Source: Patellaria atrata CBS 101060 (lineage: Eukaryota > Ascomycota > Dothideomycetes > Patellariales > Patellariaceae). Taken from it: a DNA stretch of 64,000 nucleotides. A program made the translations under genes and the position numbers. Positions 45,806 through 57,085 of this stretch are shown here, piece by piece; position 1 is the stretch's first letter; every line of letters begins with the position of its first letter. Where the stretch lies: positions 293,981 to 357,980 of the forward strand of contig MU006098.1 of the NCBI GenBank assembly GCA_010093705.1, written 5' to 3'. The notes under the pieces were generated by a model. That model saw only the letters and a program-made list of their open reading frames with translations, was not told the origin of the DNA and searched no databases.

Positions 45806-47056
45806 GTGGCGCTCGCTACAACGGAGTATATAAATCGCCGTCGAGAGGCATTTATCTCTCAAGCCTGCCAACCCGATCTCCCTCCCTCCTTCGCCTCGAA
45901 GTTCGAGTCTATAACAACATCCTTGACCGGAGGGAATATCGATACGGCATCGACTGGGGATACACTCTCCATTTTACAGTTCAAGCTTAGAGATTACGCT
46001 TGCCAGTTAGTTGATACTGACCCTTCGACCGTTTTTACATCTCCTCTCGCCCTCTTTCTCATTTTCACCTTCGTATACATGTCGTGGTCATCCCGCTTCA
46101 ACCCCTTCGGCGGACGTCTATCCCCTCTCTCCCCCTTCGGCCGCTCCGGTGCAGCACCAGAGGTCAACGATAACCACTTCTCCTACATCACGAACGAAGA
46201 TATCGCACGGAGTGCACCGGAAAAGAGGAACGAAGGTGAGAACGACAAGCTCGTGCTCAAACACCGAAAAGTGCACTATCCTACATTTTTTCCCTCTGAG
46301 GCCATCGACAGGGGCGAATTGACAATTGGGGATATCCGGAATGCTGCAGCTAGAAAACTCGATGGTGTAGATCCGAGGAAAGTGAAGTTGTTCTACAAGG
46401 GGCGTAACTTGAAAGAGGATTCAAAACTTGCACGAGATGCGGGATTCCGCTCTGGTAACGAATCCGAAATCCTCTGCGTGATTGGCGAGATCGGGGAGTC
46501 CGCATCCCAGAATGGTGACAGTGAGGACGAGTCCGGAGATGATGAACAAGTGTCCACGGGGATAGAGCAGCCGACGAAGAAGAAGAGGAACAGGAGAGGC
46601 GGGAAGAAAGCGAAGGGTAAGAAGGCGAGCAGTAATGCTAGTGATACGTCATCAGGAGCCTATGCACGGGTTGCAGACGCAAAGGCGGAGTATCTCCCTA
46701 TGCACTCTTCGCATACCATCCCTGCGCCGCGACCTACAATGTCGGCGCCGTCAACGGTCACTAATACACCGCTCACACCGATGGCGAAGTTGCAGGCGAT
46801 CGAGGCAAAACTTGAGGCTTTCCGTGACCAGGCGAACGAGTTTTGGGCCACGTCGAGGGGCATGGAAAAGCTGAAGAGAGAGCAGATGCAGAAGGGGATT
46901 GGGGAGACTATTATGAGAGAGGTGTTGTTGAAGTTGGATGGAGTGGAGATTGAGAGTGAGGATCCGGAGGAGAAGGAGAGGGCTAGGGCGAAGAGGAAGG
47001 AGCTTGTTAGGGAGGTGCAGGGTCTATTAGCGAGGTTGGATGAGAGGATTGACTAG
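45806..47056 (+). CDS. Membrane-anchored ubiquitin-like and BAG-domain co-chaperone (5' end uncertain)
   Basis: Probable Hsp70 nucleotide-exchange co-chaperone at the ER or nuclear membrane, comparable in layout to S. pombe Bag101/Bag102 and yeast Snl1. The visible frame is 416 codons. A hydrophobic segment, VFTSPLALFLIFTFVYMSW, lies near residues 75-93. A ubiquitin-like domain follows (about 150-220, with VDPRKVKLFYKGRNLKEDSK), then a strongly basic linker (KKKRNRRGGKKAKGKKA) and a C-terminal BAG domain (about 325-416, MAKLQAIEAKLEAFRD...RELVREVQGLLARLDERID-like helices). The frame opens at GTG after CCTCACAG; no in-frame ATG precedes residue 92 (46078), so a small upstream exon is likely missing. 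Translation from 46078 would lose the membrane anchor. Confidence 0.88.
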   Translation: MALATTEYINRRREAFISQACQPDLPPSFASKFESITTSLTGGNIDTASTGDTLSILQFKLRDYACQLVDTDPSTVFTSPLALFLIFTFVYMSWSSRFNPFGGRLSPLSPFGRSGAAPEVNDNHFSYITNEDIARSAPEKRNEGENDKLVLKHRKVHYPTFFPSEAIDRGELTIGDIRNAAARKLDGVDPRKVKLFYKGRNLKEDSKLARDAGFRSGNESEILCVIGEIGESASQNGDSEDESGDDEQVSTGIEQPTKKKRNRRGGKKAKGKKASSNASDTSSGAYARVADAKAEYLPMHSSHTIPAPRPTMSAPSTVTNTPLTPMAKLQAIEAKLEAFRDQANEFWATSRGMEKLKREQMQKGIGETIMREVLLKLDGVEIESEDPEEKERARAKRKELVREVQGLLARLDERID

Positions 47057-50000
47057 AAGGTGGATGGAGTAGGGTTAATGAGTTTGGAGATAAGGTGAGG
47101 TTGGAGACTGGTGAGCTTAGAGACTGAAGAGCTTGGAGTCCGAGCAGTTCGGGGTTGTACGGTATGAATAGTCAAGCTTGCAATTGTGTTGGGCATTGTG
47201 AGAACGTGGCGGAATTGCATGGTAGGGTTTCACTGCGATCAAGCGGTATTTAGGTCGGTATCTATTTCCTTTCCTCCCTCTCTTTATACTTCTTTCGAGA
47301 AGGCGTGGGATTGGGTGTGCATCATACGTCGGTCGGCGGATAAGGACAAAGTCAGGAATAGTGGACGTTCTGAGCATGAGTAGTATCCAAGGTAGGGATA
47401 GGTATAGATATGACTTCACTTTCAATCAAATTTATCTTATTACTCTAGATGATCTCGAATTCGGAAGCTACATGATTATTTCGTTGCATTGGAAGAAAGT
47501 ACAAGTCTTCTTTTGGTTCCTACATCGCTTTGTGCCATGGGTCCAGCTGTTTTGATTCTGGAGAAAGTCTCAGATTATTTCTTCGTACTATTACATGAGT
47601 CGCCATGCCTTGGATTGCTCGCACTCTCCTCTTGTTCAAAGGTTGCCAATGAGTGATGGGAATGAACAGCGTCAGAAGTTGACGGCAACCACGGTATGTT
47701 TTACCTGAGTGCTATCTATCTTACTGCAACAAGTCTTGTCAGATTCCAATAAAATATTATCTTCTATGGCTAGGATAATCATCCGTGCTGTGATTCTCGA
47801 CATTCTTATTGTGCATGCTCAAAGTCGTTGACCTTCAATTGCTCCCATTCCTTCTACCTCACATCTCCCTTTGTCGTGCAAAGAAAGATTTCCCAAAGCG
47901 GCCTAACCCCGTCCATCGAGTTCGTCTTCTAAAAGCACCAATCGGTAATTGTTCGGGATATCTGTAACCCCTGTCAGGTCACTTAATGCAGCCAATGAGA
48001 AAACTTCCCGCTCGAATGGGTCGGATTGTGGTCATAGCTCTTGCAGCTGCGAAAGCTCCACAAAAATGCTCGCGCTCCAGCGAGCTTTCTCTTTTTTTCC
48101 TACAACCTTTTACGCAACATTAAAATACTACCCGTACCAACACGTATCAACGGATTTTGTGATAACTCTGTAGTTGCTGACTGGCCACCCAAGCTCGTAA
48201 GTTAGGTTCGACTTCTGGTATCCACTCGCTTCAACAGTATCTTACCCATCCAACGGTCATTCCCCTTAGGTCGGCAATGGTTCATTTCTCTGCTATCGGT
48301 TGCGTGCTTTTATACACTTTTGAGAAATCCCGCGTTTACCTGGGGTACGACCTGGGTGGTGATCCTTCTCGATGGTAGCGAAAGTTGCGCTGTGGGGCTG
48401 TGGGAACCATTTGCTTGATGCTAAGTCCTCCGGCGTCGCCAACTTATCTCCAGGTTTGAACGTCATCTTGCTCCTCCTCTCTTCTCTTTCCGCTAGCTAA
48501 CTCGATTCATAGGTAGGGTCTCTTTGCGGGACGCTGTCATCCATTGAGCGCGGTTTCGGATGACGCAGAGCTTGCTCATTACTGACGATGCAAAGGAAGT
48601 GGACTTCAACAGGGCCTGTATAGCAGGACATCGACGGCCGGCGATAACACTGGTCTCCAGGATCCCTCATGTGATGACGCTGTCTCGCATGTGAAGGAAC
48701 AAATCGTGTCTCTCCCGATGTGGGTTTTGAAGTGCAGGTGCTGCTGGGACGGGTCAGTAACTCTTCTCATCCGGGACTTGGTGTTATTGTATACCAGTGG
48801 CCAGCCGACGGGTGAGTTCCTCGAAAGAGGTAGCCTGGAGCCGAGGTGTTCTTTGCGTCTTCGGACAATAACGGCACCGAGGTTTGTGGCAGTACAGAGA
48901 CGCATGACCAAAGGTCTTTCATGGCCTGTGGTGCACTTGAGCTAGAAATAGTAGATGGTGCAAACACAGCCACATCCTGATACCTGAAAAGGCGAAGGAT
49001 GGCCGACCCGCAAGGTAAAGCATGGCACCCAATCGAGCTTCGGCTCAACTGAGTAAGGCCCACGCGACTCTCCGAGTTGACGTGGTGAGCTCAACCGGGA
49101 CCTTTGGCTCGCCGTCGCAATCTGGCATCTTGAGACACGATAGATCATGGTGAATACCATGTGAATCAGATGAAAATCATTCTTCGAACGAGCCGATGTC
49201 TTACCGTTTGTGCTTGCGCAAACCAACGAGACCGAGTGCCCTTCACAGTTCGCTGCCAAGGGAAGCGTCATCACATCCTGCCTCAGCTCGTTAGCAATAG
49301 CAGTCGTGTCAATCTTGTGGTGTACACTCGGGTCCCAGCGAACCTGTCGTACATTCATCTCAAGGTGGATTGTAAGTCAACCATTCGCAACCCCTCTCTT
49401 TCGATGCCGTCAACTTTGCGAAAGAATATGCGTGTCGTTGATGACCTGTTCTTTGAGAAGCTGATTCCGCCCGGAGTTTACGTGCATTTCATCGCGCTAG
49501 ACATCTCTCCACACGTCATCCTGTGTTTCGAGTCCGCCGCCCGCTTCTGGTGTTCTGTCTTGGTGGCTGGAAAGACCCAGTCGTCGTGCTGTCTCACTCA
49601 ACACAACCCGCCCGAATTGCCTTTGAAACGTCATTGCGGGCATTAGGCAGTTAGTCACTTTCTGTGGCTTTTTTGTGACTCCTGTCGCTTCTGTGGGGTT
49701 TCTGTGGCTTCTGTGGGTTTATCTGAGGGCTTTAGGGTTTGTGGAAACTGGGGGCATATGTGGCTCTGGGGAAATAACCTTCAACGGCAAGAACATCCTG
49801 CGTACGTTCGATGATGCTATGGTCTAGGAAGTAGTTCACCCTATTCTCTGGTTAGGTCGTTCGTGTGTGTTCTTGGGGGTTGTAGGTTGGGAGAGTGGCC
49901 ATTTAGTTGGCCGCTCGAGGAACTTCAGCGATGCTCAACACCTCAACGCGGTGCTGAAGTCTAGTAGCTGTTTTTTTGACAGTGAAGCTAAGATTGAGCT

Positions 50001-51047
50001 TTTTCTTTGGTTTGTTTTGTGCACGATAGAGATAGTGGAAATGGTGCTGTGGTGGATATGGTGGTTTGTTTGTAGAAAGTTGATACACAATTCAATCTTG
50101 TTTACTGAACGTATTGCTGATCAGTGTATTAACCTTGTACACATTCTTTGTCCAACAAACTGAGCTGACTCTAGAGTTTGTAATGAGGCCTTTCCTCCGC
50201 AAATCGAGTTGTTGTTTCAAGACGCTCTAATGGGACTTGGGAATGGAGTTTGCACTTAAGATAAAAGCCACACAGACACAGTCCTTCGGCAGTTGATCTA
50301 TTGACCAGTCATGAAGTGCAGCGATCATTCAAATTGTTTTCTCTAAATCTCTATCACTCATTACTTTTCTTCTATCCCCATAGATCTTTCTCCTACTCCA
50401 CAAGTTGGGACTTGGCAAATACTTTTTTGAAAGGAGAGAGGATTGAGTGAGGGACATTGCAGTAAAATTCCGCTGGTTCATCCACACACCCAATGAACAC
50501 AGTTCTACTAAACCTCCAATTAACATCACCATCTCAAATTTCTATCTCAACTCAGCCTCAACGCTTATGGAATCATGGTAATCCACTCCCCCCATTCCTC
50601 CATACTTACACCTCTTCCTCATCCTCATCCTCCAAACCAAACCAATCCCCGTAATATATCCCAAGCTAGCCCTCATCATCGCACCGTTCACCACTTCTCC
50701 CTTACTAGACGAGAGAAGCTGATAGAGTCTGCGCTTTCTGTTGGATATTACTCCCCTCCTCTCCTCTCCCTACGAGCTGGAATGGAATAGAATGGGTAGA
50801 GACTGGAAGGAACTGCGGTTGCTTTAGGCCGTTGAATTGAAGTTCCCGTGGACTGGGATGGTTGGAGTGGAGGATGGGAAGTGATCTGATTTGGTGTGGG
50901 GTTTGCATGTGTCTACGCTACCTTCTCATCCGGATTAAGGAACGGGAAACTAGAGCGATGGCGTTAGAGTGTTGAGTATATGATCTCTCGGCCTTGAGCG
51001 CCCGTGTGAGTAAGTTTGGCTTCGATCCCTTTTTTCCTATAGCGGAA
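47057..51047. other. Gene-poor region before the transposon nest
   Basis: About 4 kb with no recognised gene. Between 48.6 and 49.65 kb both strands have longer frames (161 codons plus at 49161-49646; 138 codons minus at 48942-49358) of ordinary composition but no recognisable family. A run of TTCTGTGG(C/G)-type short direct repeats lies at 49660-49725. A GGCTTCGATCC box followed by T6 at 51018-51036 resembles the end of a Pol III gene, but no cloverleaf fits. Confidence 0.4.
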
Positions 51048-51052
51048 ATACC

Positions 51053-51320
51053 TGTTGAAGTATGGGTCCCCTGTTAGACTGAAGATCTTGGTGGAAAGGA
51101 TAATCAAGTATATCTCCTACTGCCTTACGCTAGTTATTAGCATCATTCCTTTAACACAGCTGCTTTGTAGGTATCAACGCTGTTGCCTGCATGTTCTCAG
51201 TTGCCTAGTAGGTATAAACGCTGTTACCTACATGTTCTCATATATTTAAACGCTCTTTAGAACAGTTATTAAACAATCGAGCGATTATCTTGATCATTTT
51301 CAGCACCCTTACGTCTGACA
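51053..51320. mobile_element. Solo LTR with 5-bp target duplication
   Basis: A 268-bp unit beginning TGTTGAAGTATGGG and ending CGTCTGACA, flanked on both sides by ATACC (51048-51052 and 51321-51325). TG...CA ends and a 5-bp duplication are what LTR-LTR recombination leaves behind. Inside, a unit of about 33 bp (GGTATCAACGCTGTTGCCTG and following) occurs twice, near 51169-51201 and 51209-51241. A sequence similar to its start recurs at 55452 inside another LTR. Confidence 0.8.
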
Positions 51321-51373
51321 ATACCGTAGAGTCTTCGGCAATCCTACTCCCGTTGTATTCCCAGAGTCCTGGT

Positions 51374-51640
51374 GTCAGACGGCTGAATCCCAACATGCTT
51401 TATTTTATACCTGACGTAGTTAGCATATGTCAGACTGAAGATACTGGGTGAAATATTGTTAGATGGTGGAGCTGTTAGAGTATTGGTCCTACCGGCGACC
51501 AGGGCTAACGAGCTACTCGCTTATTTGGTATTAGCGTAACCAGGGTTACTAATCTGATACAGTACTAACTTATCTTTTAGTGCTTACTGTTGGTATCTGT
51601 ATTTGCTGTTTTCTAAGACATAGATTTCGTACTGTTCCGT
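51374..51640 (+). mobile_element. Copia-type LTR and internal fragments, fossil
   Basis: Starts with TGTCAGACGGCTGAATCCC, the same LTR start seen at 51641 and 55318. It shares a block of about 50 bp (TTTATACCTGACGTAGTTA) with the next LTR, and a piece near 51455-51500 matches sequence at 55395-55445. It is a mosaic of old LTR pieces with no coding capacity. Confidence 0.6.
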
Positions 51641-53363
51641 TGTCACACGGCTGAATCCCCACAGCCTTATTTTATACCTGACGTAGTTAACATGGTGGAG
51701 CTTACCATCGGGTAAATGCGATGCTGACTAGTGGAAATAGTGGCATCGGATATTAGCTTGAGACATTGTGTCAAACTGTATTGAAACAGGCCTCTAACCT
51801 AACATGTATCTGTTGCTTTATCTATTTTCTTAGATTCATGCTCGTCGTCATCTTTCTGTATACAAATAGTCCGTATCTCTCAGTAGTAGCAAAGCAAGCG
51901 ACTATATTCAGTTATCAGAAATCTCACAGTTATGGGCCCGGCTTGCACGTAGCTTTGAGAGATCAGCTGAGTTTTTGAGATATTTAAGCATTATCTTTGC
52001 CAGTCTTTTGACCCATTTTGCCGTTGTGGTGGTGCTTTTACTGCTCCATCTACTTTTGGACATATCTTTACTTAAATATACTTATCTCTTCAGGTTTTGA
52101 GCTATCCGCTTGCCAACATGTCGTCTTCAACCCTTACTTCGGAGTCTCCCATTATACTAAACTCGTCTTCTGATTGGAACACGTGGATCGGCCTGATCAA
52201 AGGGAAAGCTGAAGCTAGTAAAGTATGGAAATACGTAAATTCTGATATAGCGGAACCCCCTGAGACCGACCAGACAGGCGAGCTTGCTGATAATGCAACT
52301 AATGCTCAGCTTGAAAAGTACAGACGACAGTGTAAGATCTACGAAAAAGGTCAAGAAGCTATCGTTGATTTACAGAGCGCTATATACAACTCTATCTCGT
52401 CATCAACGCTTCAGCATATTATAAACCTCAAATCGGTCCATGAAAAACTCGTTGAGCTTAGATCCCGATTCCGTCCAGCTAATCACTCGTCTATCTTTGA
52501 GATATCCGGACGGCTAAACGCTCTTAGAGCCTCAATCAAGAAGAGGAATGTTTACGATTGGCTCCATGACTACGAAACTATCTACTCAGAGAGTAAACAA
52601 ATCCAGCACCCCTTTATCGGCATCTTTATGTTTGAGGTGGAGCTTCTAGAAGCTATCAAGCAAGTGGACGAGCACTGGGCAGTGACAAATCAGGTGAAAC
52701 TGATGGATCAGCTTGACAATAGACCCTTTCTTGTGTCTGTTGTTGATAACGCAGGCACAGTCAGTGTCCAAACTCCTGTCGACGACGTTCACAAGAACAT
52801 CAAGAAGTACGCTGCCTACAAGCGCGCCACTGGAGCGGTATCTTCATCCAAAGGGACAGCATTTGCCACGTTCCAGGGGGAATCAAATACAACAAAAAAG
52901 GACAAATCCTCCCAACAGTATGGAAAGAAGCTTCTTTGCCTTTGTGGACAAAATCACTTCTTCAGATCGTGTTGTTATATCAATCCGGCTGCAACGAAGC
53001 CAGCCAACTACTCAGAGAAGGTACAACATGAGGTCAACGAATGATATAAAATCTCCAGCGAACGAATAAGACCTACCATTGATATTATCAGAGCAGAATT
53101 CAAGAAATCCCAAGAATCCTCTGAAGGACAAGATCAGTCTTCTGCACCTTCAAAACCAAACAAATCCTCAGGTCCTGCAGCCACCCTTATGGCAACGACC
53201 TTTCACGAAGATATGCCATACAAAATTTTCGGCTTCTTACGTATTAGACGGTGGATCTGATGTCCACGTCTACAATAACCCAGCTATTTTTAAGATTGAA
53301 ACAGCATCAACTGGGACGGATCCGTATCCCATACCTAGAGTCAGTCCAAGATTTCCTGTTTAA
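51641..53363 (+). mobile_element. Copia-type LTR retrotransposon fossil, copy A (LTR + gag part)
   Basis: The LTR spans 51641-51928 and ends CTCACA. It is followed directly by GTTATGGGCCCGGC, which fits a primer site against the anticodon arm of initiator tRNA-Met, the half-tRNA priming known for Drosophila copia and yeast Ty5. The gag-like part begins near 52118 (MSSSTLTSESPIILNSSSDW) and contains a UBN2-type gag domain and a Cys/His knuckle (LCLCGQNHFFRSCCY). The copy is truncated, with the rest of pol missing, and is broken in a few places. It is nearly identical to inverted copy B over gag, suggesting a young pair or gene conversion. Confidence 0.9.
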
Positions 53364-55244
53364 ATCTTAAAAATAACTGGGTTATTGTAGACGTGGAAAT
53401 CAGGTCCACCGTCTAATACGTAAGAAGCCGAAAATTTTGTATGGCATATCTTCATGAAAGGTCGTTGCCATAAGGGTGGCTGCAGGACCTGAGGATTTGT
53501 TTGGTTTTGAAGGTGCAGAAGACTGATCTTTCCCTTGAGAGGATTCTTGGGAATTTTTGAATTCTGCTCTGATTTTGTCAATGGCAGATCTTATTCGTTC
53601 GCTAGAGGTTTTGTATCGTTCGTTGACCTCACGTTGTACCTTCTCTGAGTAGTTGGCTAGCTTCGTTGCAGCTGGATTGATATAACAGCACGACCTAAAG
53701 AAGTGATGTTGTCCATAAAGACAAAGAGGCTTCTTTCCATACTGTTGAGTTGATTTGTCGTTTGTCGTATTTGATTCTCCCTGAAACGTGGCAAGTGCTG
53801 TGCCTTTGGATGAAGATACCGCTCCAGTGGCGCGCTTGTAGGCAGCGTACTGCTTGACGATCTTGTGGGCGTCGTCGACAGGAGTATGGACACTGGCTGT
53901 GGCCGCGTTATCTAAAACAGGCACAAGGGGGGGGTCTATTGTTAAGCTGATCCATCAGTTTCACCTGATTTGTCACTGCCCAGTGCTCGTCCACTTGCTT
54001 GATAGCTTCTAGAAGCTCCACCTCAAACATAAAGATGCCGATAAAGGGGTGCTGGATTTGTTTACTCTCTGAGTAGATAGTTTCGTAGTCATGGAGCCAA
54101 TCGTAAACATTCCTCTTCTTGATTGAGGCTCTAAGAGCGTTTAGCCGTCCGGATATCTCAAAGATAGACGAGTGATTAGCTGGACGGAATCGGGATCTAA
54201 GCTCAACGAGTTTTTCATGGACCGATTTGAGGTTTATAATATGCTGAAGCGTTGATGACGAGATAGAGTTGTATATAGCGTTCTGTAAATCAACGATAGC
54301 TTCTTGACCTTTTTCGTAGATCTTACACTGTCGTCTGTACTTTTCAAGCTGAGCATTAGTTGCATTATCAGCAAGCTCGCCTGTCTGGTCGGTCTCAGGG
54401 GGTTCCGCTATATCAGAATTTACGTATTTCCATACTTTACTAGCTTCAGCTTTCCCTTTGATCAGGCCGATCCACGTGTTCCAATCAGAAGACGAGTTTA
54501 GTATAATGGAAGACTTCGAAGTAAGGGTTGAAGACGACATGTTGGCAAGCAGACAGCTCAAAAGCAGAAGAGATGTGTTAAGAAACGAGCATAGAGCTGT
54601 GGTAAAAGTGAGTTGAATTGGTCTAGTTCTAGCTACGAGTAGACGAGAAGACATGCGTGAGCCAAGCCTCTCGGGCCGACCAATCTCCCTTACCGTGAGG
54701 CCAGCGGTGCCTAGTCACTGACCGGTTAGTATACCGTTCCGTAACAAGATGGGAGTATATTTAAGTAAAGATATGTCCAAAAGTAGATGGAGCAGTAAAA
54801 GCACCACCACAAGGGTAAAAGGAGTCAAAAGACTGATAAAGATTGTGCTTAAATATCTCAAAAACTCAACTGATCTCTCAAAGCTACGTGCAAACCGGGC
54901 TCATAACTGTGAGATTGTGGATAGCTGAAAAGAGTCGTTTCCTCCTCAAGTTATTTTCTAAGATACAGTTCTTATATCCCTATTCCGAGCCTATTCCCAA
55001 CCGAATTGTAACACATAGAATGAGGTCGGCAAGCTCTAGGATACACTGATAGGTGGAATAAGTTTCAGTAGCTCTATGTAACTATAGCATAAAGAAAAAG
55101 ATGTTGTGTAGCAGAGAGATGGTACAACTGAAACTTTATCAGGATCCCTGACATAACGATACCGTAATTGTGGTGGAATAGGCGACTAGCTTGCTAGCCC
55201 CGGTCACCCTGATTATCCTTTCTACTAGGATCAGCCGTCTGACA
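53364..55244 (-). mobile_element. Copia-type LTR retrotransposon fossil, copy B (inverted)
   Basis: Mirror image of copy A. The LTR is at 54908-55244 on the minus strand (starting TGTCAGACGGCTGATCC), followed by the same primer-site text (GTTATGAGCCCGG), a leader and a gag part down to 53364. The leader is about 180 bp longer than in copy A, between the TTTACTTAAATATACT block and the gag start. The protein text is almost the same as in copy A until late gag. It is truncated and broken. The two copies meet 3' to 3' with about 64 bp between the matching arms. Confidence 0.9.
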
Positions 55245-55317
55245 CAACCTTCTGAAATTGCCCACGCAAGAAAAAGCGATATTGTTCAAATTTGGAAGAA
55301 CTACATTGCCCGGATTT

Positions 55318-57085
55318 TGTCAGACGGCTGATCTCCGATAGCCTTCTGTTGGAGATTTTCAGAGCTAAGTGTTCGGCTCCGACTTATAAGTTAAGTATTG
55401 TTAGATGGTGGAGCTGTTGGAGTATTGGTGCTACTGGCGACCAGGGGTAATGTCGAAGTATGGGTCCTTTGGTGGATCTGTCAACTATCTGTCAGATGTC
55501 AACCACGAAGTAGCATGGAGCACGAAAAAGTCTCTCTTCAACAATTATTTGTTTCGTCCTCAACTGACTCCACTATCTCAACAGATACCTCAACGATTAT
55601 TAGATATTGTCACGGTTCCCTTACCACAAATCTCATTCCTTCTATCACGTGACCTATCTTATCAGATTAGATCTCTGGGCAACTCCAACATCAAGTTGCC
55701 CACTCCATAGCTACTGGAAATCTCCAGTCTTAATATATTCGTTAATACTCGATATACGGTGATTCCCAGTGATTGCAGTTCCCTTACAGATATATTGAGA
55801 TTTAGATACGTGTTCTCGGTAGCTCTTCAGTATGTATAGAAATTCCTTTAGTGGATAGATAGAAAAATCAAGCGACTATATTCAGTTATCCACAATCTCA
55901 CAGATTTTGGCTCAATTCAGATATACTGTTGTCTATTTTGAACGAGACGGTGAGTCAGCACTTACTAACGAGTTCTACGACGAACTCGCTGCTATAGGAG
56001 GAATTTCAGAGCCCTCAGCCCCCTATACTCCTGCTCCGAATGCAGGTGCTGAGTCATCTGGAAGAGTTATTATTTTGAGAAGCAGGGGCTTACGTGTTGG
56101 GGCTCAACTTTCACACGATATCTGGCCTGAGCTGACACATACAGTTGTGTATCTGCTGAACAGAACACCGACAAAGAGGCTTAACTGGAAGACCCCTTTT
56201 GAGCTCGCCACTGGTAGGAAGCCTAATCTCAGCCACCTACGGGTATATAGCTGTAAAGCCTACGTTTTGAACAAAAACATCCCCAGACTTCAAAAACTTG
56301 ATCCACGTGCTCACATCGGACATTTGGTTGGCTACGATTCATCGAATATCTTCCGTATTTGGGTGCCCAGCTTGAGGCGTGTTTTCGCCTCAAGAGACGT
56401 CCGTTTTGACAAAAATTCACTTTACAATCCTCGAGATTGTCACGGGTTAGACCCGATAGGTATAAGTGCCTTGGATGATCCAGCGGCTTAGTCATACTGT
56501 ACTTTAACAGAACAGCATATGCTGTCTCAACACTTTCTTTCCTTAAGTTTAATCTTCATGTACATACAGCAATATACCTTTCAGCTCTCATCTGAGGTTG
56601 AGCCTTGACAGAGATATCGATATCCGTCACCTACTTAAGAAATCCACGACAGAAGTAATCGATATACTCGAGATTCTACCAAGTCTCCGAGCAAAAAGCG
56701 ATGCAGGCGGAATATCCGGTGATCTTAGACATTGATAATTCGACAGGAACTACAGATCCTATACTATCCATAGCTCCTATACCTTTGAGCACCGCTCCCC
56801 TTCAAGACACTGAAAAGTCGTCCGCAGCATACCTGCCCTCACCATAACCAACACCAGATACTGATTCGAGCTCTGAGGATCTATCACAGGATCCGCCAAA
56901 CCAACATGTCCAGCAGACAGCTCAGGGGCTGACTAGGGATGCCGAAAAAGCTCGGGATCCGTCACAAAGCTCCTCCATAGGCGGAAATATAACAATAAGC
57001 ACTCGCCTGACTCAAGACATAGCCCCTCGAGCTAATCAGATATCGGCTGAATTTGATGAGTCAAATATATTGACTGGTAAGCGCT
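55318..57085 (+). mobile_element. Copia-type LTR retrotransposon fossil, copy C (LTR + integrase part)
   Basis: An LTR-like unit spans 55318-55902 (TGTCAGACGG...CTCACA). It is longer than its relatives (about 290-340 bp), probably because foreign sequence is inserted near 55450-55700. Integrase-type text follows at 55907-56491, with PELTHTVVYLLNRTPTKRLN and TPFELATGRKPNLSHLRVYS, the Copia integrase signature. Linker-like sequence then continues to about 57085, where a LINE begins. Gag and the front of pol are absent between LTR and integrase. It is broken and rearranged. Confidence 0.85.

Noticed and set aside
48606-49646. Several longer frames on both strands
   Set aside because: Competing frames of similar quality, none with a domain or consistent splice structure; left as unassigned.
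50950-51040. Possible tRNA end: GGCTTCGATCC followed by T6
   Set aside because: The T-arm stem does not pair and no acceptor stem is found; kept only as a remark beside the solo LTR.
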